From contig NC_090246.1 in NCBI RefSeq assembly GCF_037325665.1, positions 35,534,732-35,598,731 of the forward strand: a stretch of DNA of 64,000 nt. The letters run 5' to 3'. This document shows, in pieces, positions 10,101 through 20,117 of this stretch; position 1 is the stretch's first letter, and every line of letters starts with the position of its first letter. The position numbers were made by a program, and so were the translations under genes. This stretch comes from Littorina saxatilis. Its lineage: Eukaryota; Mollusca; Gastropoda; Littorinimorpha; Littorinidae. The notes beneath the pieces were generated by a model. That model ran no database searches and was not told the DNA's origin. It saw only the letters and a list, made by a program, of their open reading frames with translations.

Positions 10101-11150
10101 ACCAAGGACCAGACGGCAGCCACAGTGGCAAAGGCATTGATCACACACTGGTTCGCGCACTATGCAATTCCCCAGCGCATCCACTCCGATCGCGGCCGGA
10201 ACTTCGAGTCGTCCATCATGCAGGAGCTCTGTGCACACTACGGCATCATGAAATCTCGCACTACAGCTTACCATCCAGCCAGGAACGGCCAGTGCGAGAG
10301 ATTTAATCGCACCATGCACGGTTTGCTGCGAACTCTGGAATCAGAACAGAAGAAGAAATGGCCCGCCTACCTCCCGGAACTTTGCCACGTGTACAACTGT
10401 ACCCCCCATGCCACTACCGGTTTCTCCCCATTTTACTTGATGTTCGGTAGAGACCCCAGAATGCCTTTAGACCTGTTTTTGGGAGAGAAACAAGAAGCTT
10501 GGCAAGCCGTGATGCCGAACGAGTGGTTGGGAAACCACCTCGACAGATTGAAGTGGGCGCATGATGCAGCTGCAAAGCGGTCGGGTGCCAAGGCAGACAA
10601 ACGGAAGGAACGCTACGACCGTGGACTGGCAAGTTCGGACCTGCGACCGGGCGATTTTGTGTTGCTACGACGGCGTTACTCTGGGCGCAGCAAGATCCAA
10701 GACCAGTGGGGAGAACGAGTGTTCATTGTAGTCGAGGCGCCAACGGCAAGTGGCGGTCCCCATGTAGTCAAACCGCAAGATGGAGCTGGCCAAGCGTTCA
10801 CAGTCACGCGTTCAGAACTCCGACCGTACTTTCCCCCCCTGTTTCTCCAACCCATGGGCACCCCCGAGCCAGCAGTGCCAGAGTCCGAACCAGTTCAGAA
10901 AGAGTCGGATGTGTATGTAGAATGGACGGTGACCCTTCCCCCTCTCAGACCATCCAGGATTCCAATCCCTGCAGTACCCGTGGTCGCACCGGTACTCCCA
11001 CCCCCGGCCCCATCAGCAGGATTCCCAGCCCCAGAGCCCACAATCCCACGTGGTCGTCCACGTGCATGTCAGCCCTCTCCCCCTGACCCAGAGAGACGGT
11101 CCCGCAGAGAGACTAAGGGTAAACCCCCTGTCAGATTTCAGCAGCTGTAG
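7038..11150 (+). CDS. Pol polyprotein: protease, RT, RNase H, integrase
   Basis: A frame of about 1370 codons. The domains in order, with approximate residues, are: aspartic protease (LIDTGSQVS, 62), reverse transcriptase (YLDD, 478), RNase H (TDACSQG, 642), integrase HHCC zinc finger (about 924-965), integrase catalytic core (SIDFTV 990, SDRGRNF 1049, CERFNRT 1086), and a GPY/F-like C-terminal module (PGDFVLLRR, about 1202). The tail is proline-rich. This order (integrase after RNase H) separates Ty3/gypsy from Ty1/copia. The true N-terminus probably comes from a gag-pol fusion rather than the first ATG. The frame is open throughout. Confidence 0.93.
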   Translation: MWGSGPYSAVMPTVKRRASTAQLRSRHVEDDELSRDSFLTRAVGKSPRTVVDIGGHKIPALIDTGSQVSLVSERVFAKFSRNVRSVPLTMKVTAANGSEIPYDGYFESDVIVWGQLVRKKVFLVGKESASSQSSEDVIIGMNILSELKEFESCPELLGTAKVAGRDSVLIPSGSAVRVRVGGLRETDLRPSQVLIEPLPISPHGLIILPTASEVRGRDVWVQVVNVNVEDIILKPKTRIGTFHFVCGEAPQSSVELEVKCDRVVVVNAAEEHCSIPFDLSECDVAPSDKKKLETLLSKFPDLYYTPETGLGYTEVSKHRIHMTDDVPVTSPFRRIPPNEIQEVKKHIESLLDQNIITKSTSPYASPIVIVRKKNGDIRMCIDYRKLNAKTIPDAFPLPRIDDSLDALGKAKLFTTLDLASGYHQVAMDERDRQKTAFTTPFGLYEYMRMPMGLINSGATFQRMMSSTMSDLAFKILLVYLDDLLIYSSNFEDHLERLETVLSRLQQVGLKVNPKKCTFAQKSVEYLGHTVSADGIAASKEKTRAVSSWKVPTTLRELRAFLGFASYYRRFVRDFAKITAPLNNLVSLAYQTQGPKKRQSKNVDIASNWTPDCQKAFDTLKAALISPPVLGYASFDRPFILETDACSQGIGAVLSQDQPEGRRVIAYASRTLRQGERNTSNYSSLKLELLALKWAICEKFRHYLMGSTVLAYTDNNPLSHLKTAKLGAIEQRWAAELACFDFTIKFRSGRENINADALSRFPTPDTKSDSEDDELIAVSCSQQTRDPEIEVVVHRASVEELNAISRLGEEQFDITGPKNPLKVQEDTYPDLLATCFPSLGKARLAEATLSDSSLMSLAPFIRKKNRPSLKEAVTLGSGAKPYLRHLAKMRIEDNVIYKDAIDPVHGTISQIVVPESLRPMMLDLVHQQAGHQGPDRALQLLRRRVFWPNMHLDADEWCRRCQRCQVAKKPGTTPRTPMGHLLATKPLEVVSIDFTVLEPSSDGKENVLVITDVFTKFAITVVTKDQTAATVAKALITHWFAHYAIPQRIHSDRGRNFESSIMQELCAHYGIMKSRTTAYHPARNGQCERFNRTMHGLLRTLESEQKKKWPAYLPELCHVYNCTPHATTGFSPFYLMFGRDPRMPLDLFLGEKQEAWQAVMPNEWLGNHLDRLKWAHDAAAKRSGAKADKRKERYDRGLASSDLRPGDFVLLRRRYSGRSKIQDQWGERVFIVVEAPTASGGPHVVKPQDGAGQAFTVTRSELRPYFPPLFLQPMGTPEPAVPESEPVQKESDVYVEWTVTLPPLRPSRIPIPAVPVVAPVLPPPAPSAGFPAPEPTIPRGRPRACQPSPPDPERRSRRETKGKPPVRFQQL

Positions 11151-12423
11151 TCATTTGTGAAAATGACATTCAGTATTCTGTAGTCGCGGAAACTGTTCTT
11201 ATGCGTATGAATGGATGCCTATAGATACAGGATCTATCAGGTGCAGTGATGATAAAGACAATAAACTTAGTTATTCAACTTAACAGGTTGCTTTGTCAGT
11301 GTTAGGGTTAACAGTCAGCTAAACATAGCTAGTGTTACTCACCTAAATATGAGACTTAAGTACAAGTGTACTGTACTTCAACGGGAAATGGTGTAGCTTT
11401 GTATTAGGCTTTCTGATCATTCGGTTTAAAAACCTGGTTTCAGTCAGTTTTGCACTAAGTGGATATACAAGCTAGTGTTTGTTTTTGTCACCTATATGTA
11501 GTCGCTAGACTGAACTGATGACTCAGACTCCTCACACATTTGTTATGAAGAATATATGCTGCACAGGTTTTTTTGCTTTTGAAATTAAAATGTATGTTTG
11601 TATGATATTGCATTTGAGGAACATCTCCAGCCTTACATGTCTTGTTTTTTTAGAATTGTTTTTTTTTCGCCTCTGCTCCTAACAGAGCAGGGGAGGTAAT
11701 TTCATTTTTTATGAGACCCTGGTTTTCATTTGAGCTGGGGAGCATAATGTAAATGCGTTGAAGTTTTTGTTTGTGAGAATAATTCTTGTAAGTATGTTTC
11801 AAAAGGACGTTTTGAGGTGGTCCTTCTAGTAAAGTTTTCGGATTTGTTGTACTGGCTTCGGTGAAATACTGATGATTTGGTTTTTCTGTTTTGATGATTT
11901 CGAGTCAGTTGGCTTAAATGCACTGGTTTATTCTTGTCAGGTTTAAAAACCAACAGATTACCTTTAATCTTTAACGATTGGAAGATTAGCTAGTTGATTT
12001 TGTTGGGTGTAAATATTATAGCTGCGTACTGATTTTCTCATGACTGGAGACCTGAGGTGTTCAGGTATATCCGTTTGAGTAGACATGTGTATGTAGCGAC
12101 AATAGACATTGATTTGTCTGTAACGATAATCCAACTTTGTTTAGCTTTAACGCTCTTCGCCATTTTTATTCGATTGTCGTTGCCTAAAATTGTGTCATGC
12201 GGAGTCTGGAGAGTTAAGTTGACGTTACATTTTCAACATGTCTGTATAGAACTTGTAAACATGTTTGCCGGTGGTTTTTAGTTATGGTTTTACTTGGAGA
12301 CCGTTTTTAGGAAATTGTTGGTGTATTTTATCCGCTGGTTTTTGGGTGCGGACAATAGATTTTTGCTGTTGTAGTTTTTGGTTGTATTCATGGGGACCAT
12401 GAATATCGAGCAGGGGAGATTTA
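11151..12423 (+). other. 3' untranslated part of the LTR element
   Basis: About 1.27 kb, T-rich and without a plausible coding frame. It ends in a purine-rich GCAGGGGAGA tract just before the 3' LTR, the expected polypurine tract. No env-like frame is seen. Confidence 0.7.
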
Positions 12424-12959
12424 TGTGACCAGACAAAAATCTAACTACCGGTACCTATGAGCTGCCGAAGATCCGGAATCAAACTTCTACCTTCGAGCTC
12501 ATGGGGATCCAGTTTTCTTTGCGTAGTATTTTAGTTAGCGTCCCTTTTGTTTTCTTAATGCAACCTCTTTCCTGAAATTAGTAAATCGAGTGTTGCTCTA
12601 AAACTATATTTCTGTCCCTTTATTCCGACAGCTCAATAGTTTCAGTCAGAAATCTAAATAAATATAACTTTCTTCTCCGGTCTAGTTTCTTGTCACCTAC
12701 TTTCTCCTCATGTTTAGTATTCGTACAATTTATCCTTAGGCCTTCCGAGTGGCTTTCGCGCGGAGAGGGAGAGCGAAGCAAGAGTGTGCAAGATCTTTGT
12801 CCCAAGGCCCTTCAAACTTCAAGCTTCTAGCTTGTATGTTTACAAGTTTACCGGAGGTTATGTCAAGTTAAATATGGAATAAAGAGCAAGAGAAATGGCA
12901 ACGTCTTAGAGACTTCTTTGTCGTCTTTATTTTCCTCCTCCTCCTCCCACCCTTCTACA
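12424..12959 (+). repeat. 3' LTR
   Basis: 536 bp, TGTGACC to CTTCTACA. It pairs with 5348-5890 and is shorter by one copy of a 7-bp tandem unit. Confidence 0.93.
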
Positions 12960-13826
12960 GTTTCATTCCAGTTCAATGGGTGAATCACTAAATGGCATTG
13001 ACGGATAGAAAATAAATTATACAGCCTTCTAACAAGAATACTGGCATTTTTCTTGACAAGTAGAACTCAAAGTAGTCCAGAGTTAAGAATATTAATTTGC
13101 ACACAAAAAACACCCCTGTAAAATTGTAACTGTAAGTGTAAACGTATAAAAACATGGATTCTCACTCTTTCTCTCTGTCTCAAACTCATATCTTCCAATG
13201 TGTTATGTTAAATACATAATTGGGACATTGCTCAATTTTAAATGAGAGAAAAAGCAGTTACACTGACTAAGTTACACTTACAGTTACAGATCTTATCATG
13301 CAAATCACCTTACTCAAAAACACAACATAGCTGGCTGGCTGTTAGGGGTTCTCTGCCCTAGGCTACATCAGTAAATGCAGCAATTCAGAAGTTTATTTCA
13401 CCGAGACTTTAAACCTCTCTCTCACTGGTACAGGTTCGCAAAAGCCCTTTGATGTAACTTTTTGCAATAACTTTTCATGGTTGCAACACTTTCCGTGTAG
13501 GCCGAACAAGAATTCATTGCAGGGGAGGCTACAAAATCCCTTCTGTACACAACCTGGTCTTTGCTCATCCCTCCATTTGTTGGCCTGCCAATTGCGAATC
13601 ACGTTGTCCTCTTTTCTTGAACGCGAACTCTACAGTCTAGACACCTTCCACTTTGAACACGCAGTTAATCACATCATTATATATACCCCCTCCCCCCTTT
13701 CAAGTTAAAGCAAACCTGCACAGAGACACACTGACACACACATGTATGTCTCGGAATGCAGCATCGCAAAGCCCCAAAAGCTTATGTATATATATATATA
13801 TATTAATAACACCACCTTGGGGGCTT

Positions 13827-13831
<5 letters not shown>
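12960..13831. other. Innexin-innexin spacer, no gene recognised
   Basis: Mixed AT-rich DNA. A cysteine-containing open stretch on the minus strand at about 13393-13602 resembles nothing I know and has no clear splice context. An AT run lies at about 13788-13802. Confidence 0.4.

Positions 13832-13892
<61 letters not shown>
13832..13892. repeat. (CA)n microsatellite
   Basis: A dinucleotide tract with two ATAC interruptions. The frames open on both strands here are artefacts. Confidence 0.9.
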
Positions 13893-13906
13893 GGGGTATT
13901 GAAGTA

Positions 13907-14056
13907 CAGTGGAACCTCCCTTTTCAGAATTAGTCTTTCAACAATCTGAAAAAATCAGGTCTTAAAAAGGAGGGAGTCTTAAAATTGGGGTAAATTAACA
14001 AAGGTTACGTACAGAAAATCTGAGAAAATAGGGTCTTAAAAGGGGGGTTCCACAGA
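13907..14056. mobile_element. Small TIR element, CAGTGGAACC family
   Basis: It starts TA|CAGTGGAACCTCCCTTTT and ends AAAAGGGGGGTTCCAC, about 150 bp in all. Related copies with the same GGGTCTTAAAA-type interior lie at 42847-42990 and 43064-43494. A TA target points to the Tc1/mariner group (inference). Confidence 0.65.
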
Positions 14057-14995
14057 ATAGACATCTATTCTCCCAGATAAGCCGGATATGTCTGAAAAGT
14101 GATATCTGCCCAGAGGCAAAACATGCATGTCATGTGTCTGGATCGGCCTCTTAAATATAACTATAAGTCGATCAACACTGACTGAACGAAAACTGACCGT
14201 GTATAGTTACAGACTCAATTTAACTCCAGATAAACAAAAACAAAAGATGACCACAGACAACAATTCTAAAGTTCCTTACTTCCTACCAGTTTAATTTTAA
14301 GTTTGCACATTGTCAGGAAAAAAATCTAAACCTCAAACCTCTGTTTCTGATGATAAGACTTGTATTATCTTCAGACTTTCCTTGACAGACTGGAAAAAGC
14401 TGCTCCGACAACACCATAGACACTTGTAATCTTCTTGAACCCCAAAATTGGTCTGGACGACTGCCGGACTGGTACGATGCCCGAGACTACGCCGAGGGAC
14501 AACAGTTGAGAGCTACCTCTTAACAATGATACGAATAAATACTTGCAGTTTCGTAGTCACGCTCTGTACACAGTGAACATATACTGTATTGCCCCAGTGT
14601 AGTTTTTCTTGTATCGTAGATGTACCCCTACTTCGCATACCGAACTAGCCAAGAGAGGGGTTTTGTGACACAGAGCACGCCTGCGCATGCGTGGTAAACA
14701 AAAGACAGCCCCAACGCATTTAGTAGTGCCGTTAGTTCCCGTCCTCCGACGCTAAACAACCTTTGAGTTCTTGATATATATATGTTTGTTCCCAAATAAA
14801 GGCCCCTCTTCGTTAGATTTGAACATTAGATTACTTTCTCACCCAGGAAGTTTTGTTTTTAATAGTGGGAGAAAATGATTCAATAACTACTGAGCAAAAG
14901 TAGAACTTTTAGTCATCATCTAACAAGGATGTTACCTAAACGTCAGATGTATGTAAAGTTCATCACAAGATATGTGATGTACGTAGTTCAAAACA

Positions 14996-14999
<4 letters not shown>
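14057..14999. other. Spacer, no gene recognised
   Basis: I find no element or coding exon I can support. A GCCTGCGCATGCGTGG patch near 14680 is locally CpG-rich. Confidence 0.35.

Positions 15000-15052
<53 letters not shown>
15000..15052. repeat. (CT)n microsatellite
   Basis: A nearly pure dinucleotide tract of about 50 bp. Confidence 0.95.
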
Positions 15053-15058
<6 letters not shown>

Positions 15059-15146
15059 CTGAAGGCCGGGCTGGTGTGTGCGATCAGTGTCTCTGGTGCA
15101 ATTAAATATTTAATCTTCAATTCCAGACAGAAGAAAAGTTAGTGTG

Positions 15147-15489
15147 CAGGGGCGGACGAGGGGGGGGTTTCTGGGGTTTCCGGAAACCCCCCCCCCAGCC
15201 AAAAAATAAAAATATTTTTGTGTGTTTTTTTGGGTTGAGTTTCAATTTTGTGGGTATTAATCAGTGACAAAATCTGCTGCCTGGAACTGGTAATGATCAT
15301 CCTCAGAATGCACCAGCTTGCACCATTTTGCATCCTTTTTTTCAAAATTTTCCGGGGGGGCATGCCCCCGGACCCCCCTAGCAAGCTAGGCGCTTCGCGC
15401 CGTCGGCTCGGCGCTTCGCGCCTTCACACCCATATCTTCACAATATACTTTTGGAAACCCCCCCCATAAAATGAACTGATCCGCCCCTG
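15147..15489 (-). mobile_element. 343-bp TIR element M343, copy A
   Basis: CAGGGGCGGA at the left end and its reverse complement TCCGCCCCTG at the right, with GTGTG on both flanks. A copy of exactly the same length lies in the opposite orientation at 35223-35565 and is almost identical. It has no coding capacity. The CAGGGG ends recall hAT-type elements, but the visible target repeat is too short and too simple to prove this. Confidence 0.85.
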
Positions 15490-15599
15490 GTGTGTTGTAA
15501 TCCAAACAAAGCGGAAGGGCTGTGCAATGAACAGCAAAACTTGCATGAGAAACTGCACGTAGACAATAAAATTGCATGTCAGAGAGACACTCCTTTGCC

Positions 15600-15841
15600 C
15601 TGCCAAATGCCAGTGCAGCCGCTTTGACCCTCTCTCTGTGTGACGTCACGGGGTGTGCTTCGGCTAAACAGGACCCGCGAGGACGACCGACATTCGCGTT
15701 GTGTCCTTGTGAGGGCTTACATCCGGGACTTTCGTGGAGTGATTGCGACAGGTTCGTAAACTTTCCCAACTTTGGAAAAAATTTAACTTTTGATTACTTT
15801 TGCGGCGATTTTTGTGAAGTTTGACGTTGAGTGCCGTCCGG
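15600..15841 (+). promoter_or_regulatory. Putative promoter and first untranslated exon of innexin 2
   Basis: A CpG-richer island with a full CRE palindrome TGACGTCA at 15641-15648 and a candidate donor CCGG|GTGAGAG at 15841/15842. This is the nearest plausible first exon upstream of the untranslated exon at 16317-16386. The transcription start is not determined. Confidence 0.4.
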
Positions 15842-16316
15842 GTGAGAGTGATTTCTTTGTTCTTTGTCACTAATATTAATAAATGGGTAGTATTTTGTGA
15901 TGTGCTAACTTTTGTCTCGGACTGTTGACATGAGATTGAGAATGTAGACGAGGATTAATCGCTCATTCGATGTCTGTCTGGGTCGGAGATGGCGGGTGAG
16001 GATGGGCTTAATTAAATTAGGCAAATCAAAATTCCTGTTGAGTACTTCGCATACATCATTACATGTGGCTGAAGAATTTTTGAAGAGCAAGTTACAGATT
16101 GGAATTGAATTTGAAGTTGGACCGATTGGTTATAACTATGTATTGTATGTGCTCATCAACTTTACAATCACACTCACAGAGCTCTATAAAATTCAGAATT
16201 GTATTGTTTACGTTTGTAAAGCTTTGCTGTGAGCCTGTGTGAACCGTTTTAATATAATTTAAAGTGTCAACATATCTGATTATTGCATACATGTTTATTG
16301 TCTTGTTTGCTTTCAG

Positions 16317-16386
16317 AGTGCTGATTTGTGCAAAACCGTGCAAGTAAAAGGTCACAAAAGAAGTGATCAAACCTAAACCACACAAT
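16317..16386 (+). other. INX: Innexin 2 exon: 5' UTR plus first two bases of the start codon
   Basis: The exon lies between a TTGCTTTCAG acceptor and a consensus GTAAGT donor at 16387-16392. It ends ...CACACAAT. Joined to the exon that begins GTGGGAAAGC at 17744, the AT plus G makes the ATG. Confidence 0.7.
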
Positions 16387-18956
16387 GTAAGTAATTCTTT
16401 GCAGACAAGTTAGTGTTGGAGTTAGCAAGTTGTTAGTGTTACTGTTAGAGTTAATGATCATGTGCATTTGTCTGAAAGTTAAGAAATATATTTAACATAC
16501 ATTTATTGTACAAGATTTAGTATGTCACTATGTGTGTCTGGTTTTATGACCTGCAAGTGTTGCATTTTAAACCTGTCTGTGTATGGCCCTATATAGTCCG
16601 TCTCAAATTGTTTACAGAACGATTTAAATCTCCTCATGAAAAAAGCAGTGCTAACCTTGTCGAACACACTTGCAATAGCATTTAATAACATTAAATGACA
16701 CAGTCCATTTGAATGGCCATTTAGCTTGCATTTAAACCACACACCTGTTTTCGTGGTTTGTCCAACCCCTGAGCCATCGTGAACCTGTGTGATCCACTTT
16801 CCTTTTTTTTCACAATTTAGTCGTCAGTTTGTGATTTCAATGCGACTCACTGTAGCCTATCTGCAATAGCACGTCATAAAGTGGCGAAACCATAGAATGG
16901 CTGAGCCGGATTACTCCATCAAAAAGGCATAAACGTAGCAACTGCCAATTATATTATTGAATTAGACCACAAATAATTGTTGGGGATCATAAGTTGTGGT
17001 TATTTAATATTATTGATGAGAGGTAGTCTTCAAGGCAGGTTTAACTGTAGTACATGTAGTACTGGTAGTAGTAGTAGTAGTACTACTGTACTAGCTCTAT
17101 AACTTGACAACAGATCGGACTTGTGGAAATAGATCTTACTAGTGTTTCTTGTATGTTTTCAGGCCCTTCTAGCTTCTAGCTTCTAGCTTGTATGTTTCCA
17201 AGATCACCGGAGTTTATGACAAGTTAAATATGGAATAAAGAGGAGAAATGTCAACCATGTCTTTGAGACTTCTTTGTCATCGCTATCTTCCTCCTCCTCC
17301 TTCCACCCTTCTACACTTGTATTGTGAACTATGAGATTATCATGTGATCACTGCAATCTCAAATAACATGTTACATCTAATTTACTAAGATATGTACGAG
17401 GTATAGTCGAGCATGTCTATAACCACCACCCAAGGATTCCAACCAAAATTTTATTGACAAGTGGTCGCAAAAGTTGTTGGGGATCCTGTGGGTTGGTCAT
17501 TGTGAGCATGTGAGAGAGGCGTGTTCGACTGTTGTAAGAAACATTTCCTTGCTATGTCAGTCTTGTTGAAGGGACGCCACACTGAAGGAAGTGTGAACAT
17601 TTTGAGATTCATCAATGTATTTAGTGTGACGATGAACCTAACACAAGGCTAATTCTTATGATTGCTGTGTTATGTTTTAAAGTTACTCGTACTAGCAGTA
17701 CCACTCATTATCACACATGTTTCTGCTTTCTTTTTTCCATCAGGTGGGAAAGCATATTAGAGGCGCTTTCCCAAGTGACGCTGTCACGAGGGGCGCGAGA
17801 CGATGACGGCGTCGACCAGATGCACCACTTTGCAACTGTCGCTATCCTAGCTGCGTTTGCTGGGCTGGTTGGTATGAATCAGTATGTGGGTGACCCAATC
17901 CATTGCTGGGTACCTGCCGAGTTTCCTGACTCCCATCAAGACTACACAGAGAATCTTTGCTGGGTGTCGCAAATGTATTACGTTCCAATGGACGAGCCTA
18001 TCCCTCTCAGGAAGGGCGACAGGATGCTGAGGGACATCAGCTTCTATCGCTGGGTGGTGGTCATTCTCCTCATCCAGTGCCTGATGTTCAAGTTCCCCAA
18101 CATCCTCTGGAAGGAGCTGAAAGGATACTCCGGTATCAACATTCACAAGATCGTCAACATGGCCGAAGAAGCCGCCATGACCCCGCCTGAAGAGAGGGAG
18201 AAGAAGGTGAAGGACATTTCCATCTTCATTGATCGCTGGCTGGAGTCTTACCGTGTGTACAAGTACAATGTCTTCATTCGCATGCGAGAGAAGGTATCTG
18301 GTGTGCTCTGCTTTGCGTTTGGTAAGCGCCATGGCACCTACCTGACTGGGCTGTACCTGTTCACTAAGATTCTATACCTGGTCAACGTCATCGGACAGTT
18401 TTTCTTGCTGACCAGATTCCTGGGGTTCGACTTCTACCTGTATGGCTTTGATATCTTGGCCAATCTCAATAACCATGGTGAGTTCCGCGACTTTGACCAC
18501 TTCCCTCGCGTTGTCATGTGCGACATTGAAATTCGACAGTTGCAGAATTTGCAGACCTTCTCCACCCAATGTGTGCTGGCCATCAACCTTTTTATAGAGA
18601 AGATCTTTGCCATCGTCTGGTTCTGGTTGTTTGTACTCACCATCGCCTCCATCATCAACGTAGGGCACTGGATTTTCAACATCTTCTTCCAACGCAGTCG
18701 CGAGCACTTCATCCAGAAGTACCTCATCATGTTGGGGCTGGATGACAAGACGCGGGATCGCAAGCTCTTCAAGAAATTTGTATCCCACTATCTTCGAGAT
18801 GATGGAGTGTTCCTCCTCAGATCGGTGGGCAACAACTCCAGCGACATCATTTTGCTGGATCTGGTTAAAACCCTGTGGACCAACTTCAAAAAGGTCCACG
18901 GGAAACCTGCACCTGACCTTCCCATTGAACCAACCACACATGAATCCTTCACATAA
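16385..18956 (+). CDS. INX: Innexin, complete coding region (404 residues)
   Basis: A gap-junction or hemichannel subunit of the plasma membrane. The coding parts are 16385-16386 (AT) and 17744-18956; together they give MWESILEALSQ as the N-terminus, the usual innexin form. Visible features are DDDGVDQMHHF before TM1, extracellular loop 1 with two cysteines (HCWVP, NLCW), FYRWVVVILL at the TM2 start (the innexin YYQWV position), a cytoplasmic loop of about 100 residues, TM3 near FLLTRFLGFDFYLYG, loop 2 with two cysteines (VVMCDIE, STQCVLA), and TM4 (IVWFWLFVLTIASIINV). The length fits the family. Unlike the innexin at 1039-4229, which is interrupted right after FYR, this gene reads through that point without an intron. 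The start choice rests on splice sites and phase; the single large exon is certain. Confidence 0.95.
17161..17315 (+). mobile_element. LTR fragment related to the 5348-12959 element
   Basis: It resembles the last part of that element's LTR (AGCTTCTAGC repeats, GGAATAAAGAG, end CTTCTACA) but is clearly more diverged. It is a truncated old relic in the intron that splits the innexin start codon. Confidence 0.8.
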
Positions 18957-19250
18957 ACTTCAGAGAACACTTGAAATGAATTTGAGACATTCAAATTGAA
19001 TCAAAATGAAATGAGTTTGCCCATGCCAGTTCAGTAAATGGTCAGGCTAGCTAAAAAGTGCCATGGTTTTGTTTCTGCTGTTGATTTTTTTTTTTTTTTT
19101 TAAATTTATATCAGAGTTGTTTCATTCACGTCCTGCCTAATCTACAAGCTGGGGAAAAAGACTCGTCTAGCCAACTTTACCGGTGAGTAGCTGCTCTTGT
19201 TGTTGATACATTTTTGAATTCAAGATAAGAATTTTATGACCCTCTTTTTA

Positions 19251-20117
19251 CATTTAGTCAAGTTTTGACTAAATGTTTTAACGTAGAGGGGGGAATCGAG
19301 ACGAGGGTCGTGGTGTGTGTGCGTGTGTGTGTCTGTGTGTCTGTGTGTGTGTGTAGAGCGATTCAGACTAAACTACTGGACCGATCTTTATGAAATTTGA
19401 CATGAGAGTTCCTGGGTATGAAATCCCCGTATGTTTTTTTCCTTTTTTTAATAAATGTCTTTGATGACGTCATATCCGGCTTTTCGTGAAAGTTGAGGCG
19501 GCACTGTCACGCTCTCATTTTTCAACCAAATTGGTTGAAATTTTGGTCAAGTAATCTTCGACGAAGCCCGGACTTCGGTATTGCATTTCAGCTTGGTGGC
19601 TTAAAAATTAATTAATGACTTTGGTCATTAAAAATCTGAAAATTGTAAAAATAAAAAAAATTTATAAAACGATCCAAATTTACGTTCATCTTATTCTCCA
19701 TCATTTTCTGATTCCAAAAACATATAAATATGTTATATTTGGATTAAAAACAAGCTCTGAAAATTAAATATATAAAAATTATTATCAAAATTAAATTGTC
19801 GAAATCAATTTAAAAACACTTTCATCTTATTCCTTGTCGGTTCCTGATTCCAAAAACATATAGATATGATATGTTTGGATTAAAAACACGCTCAGAAAGT
19901 TAAAACAAAGAGAGGTACAGAAAAGCGTGCTATCCTTCTTAGCGCAACTAGGTACTACCTCGCTCTTCTTGTCAATTTCACTGCCTTTGCCATGAGCGGT
20001 GGACTGACGATGCTACGAGTATATGGTCTTGCTGAAAAATGGCATTGCGTTCAGTTTCATTCTGTGAGTTCGACAGCTACTTGACTAAATGTTGTATTTT
20101 CGCCTTACGCGACTTGT
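19251..20117. mobile_element. TIR-like repeat with ACATTTAGTCAAG ends
   Basis: Left end ACATTTAGTCAAGTTTTG; toward the right end CTTGACTAAATGTTGTA, its inverted match, then CGCCTTACGCGACTTG. Inside, a segment with GATTCCAAAAACATAT occurs twice about 140 bp apart. No protein is encoded. This is probably a non-autonomous DNA transposon. Confidence 0.65.

Larger units (their letters stand above)
5348..12959 (+). mobile_element. Ty3/gypsy-like LTR retrotransposon, looks whole
   Basis: A 7.6-kb element with near-identical LTRs (5348-5890 and 12424-12959, each TG...CA), a likely primer-binding site just after the 5' LTR, a leader with tandem repeats, overlapping gag and pol frames, and a purine-rich tract before the 3' LTR. 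The domain order protease, reverse transcriptase, RNase H, integrase places it in Ty3/gypsy; no env is seen. Both frames are open. The LTRs differ by one copy of a 7-bp tandem unit and about one substitution, which points to a very young insertion. I could not see a matching target duplication. Confidence 0.93.

Noticed and set aside
13393-13602. Cysteine-containing open stretch on the minus strand
   Set aside because: No family recognised and no paired splice sites that extend it; cannot be supported as an exon.
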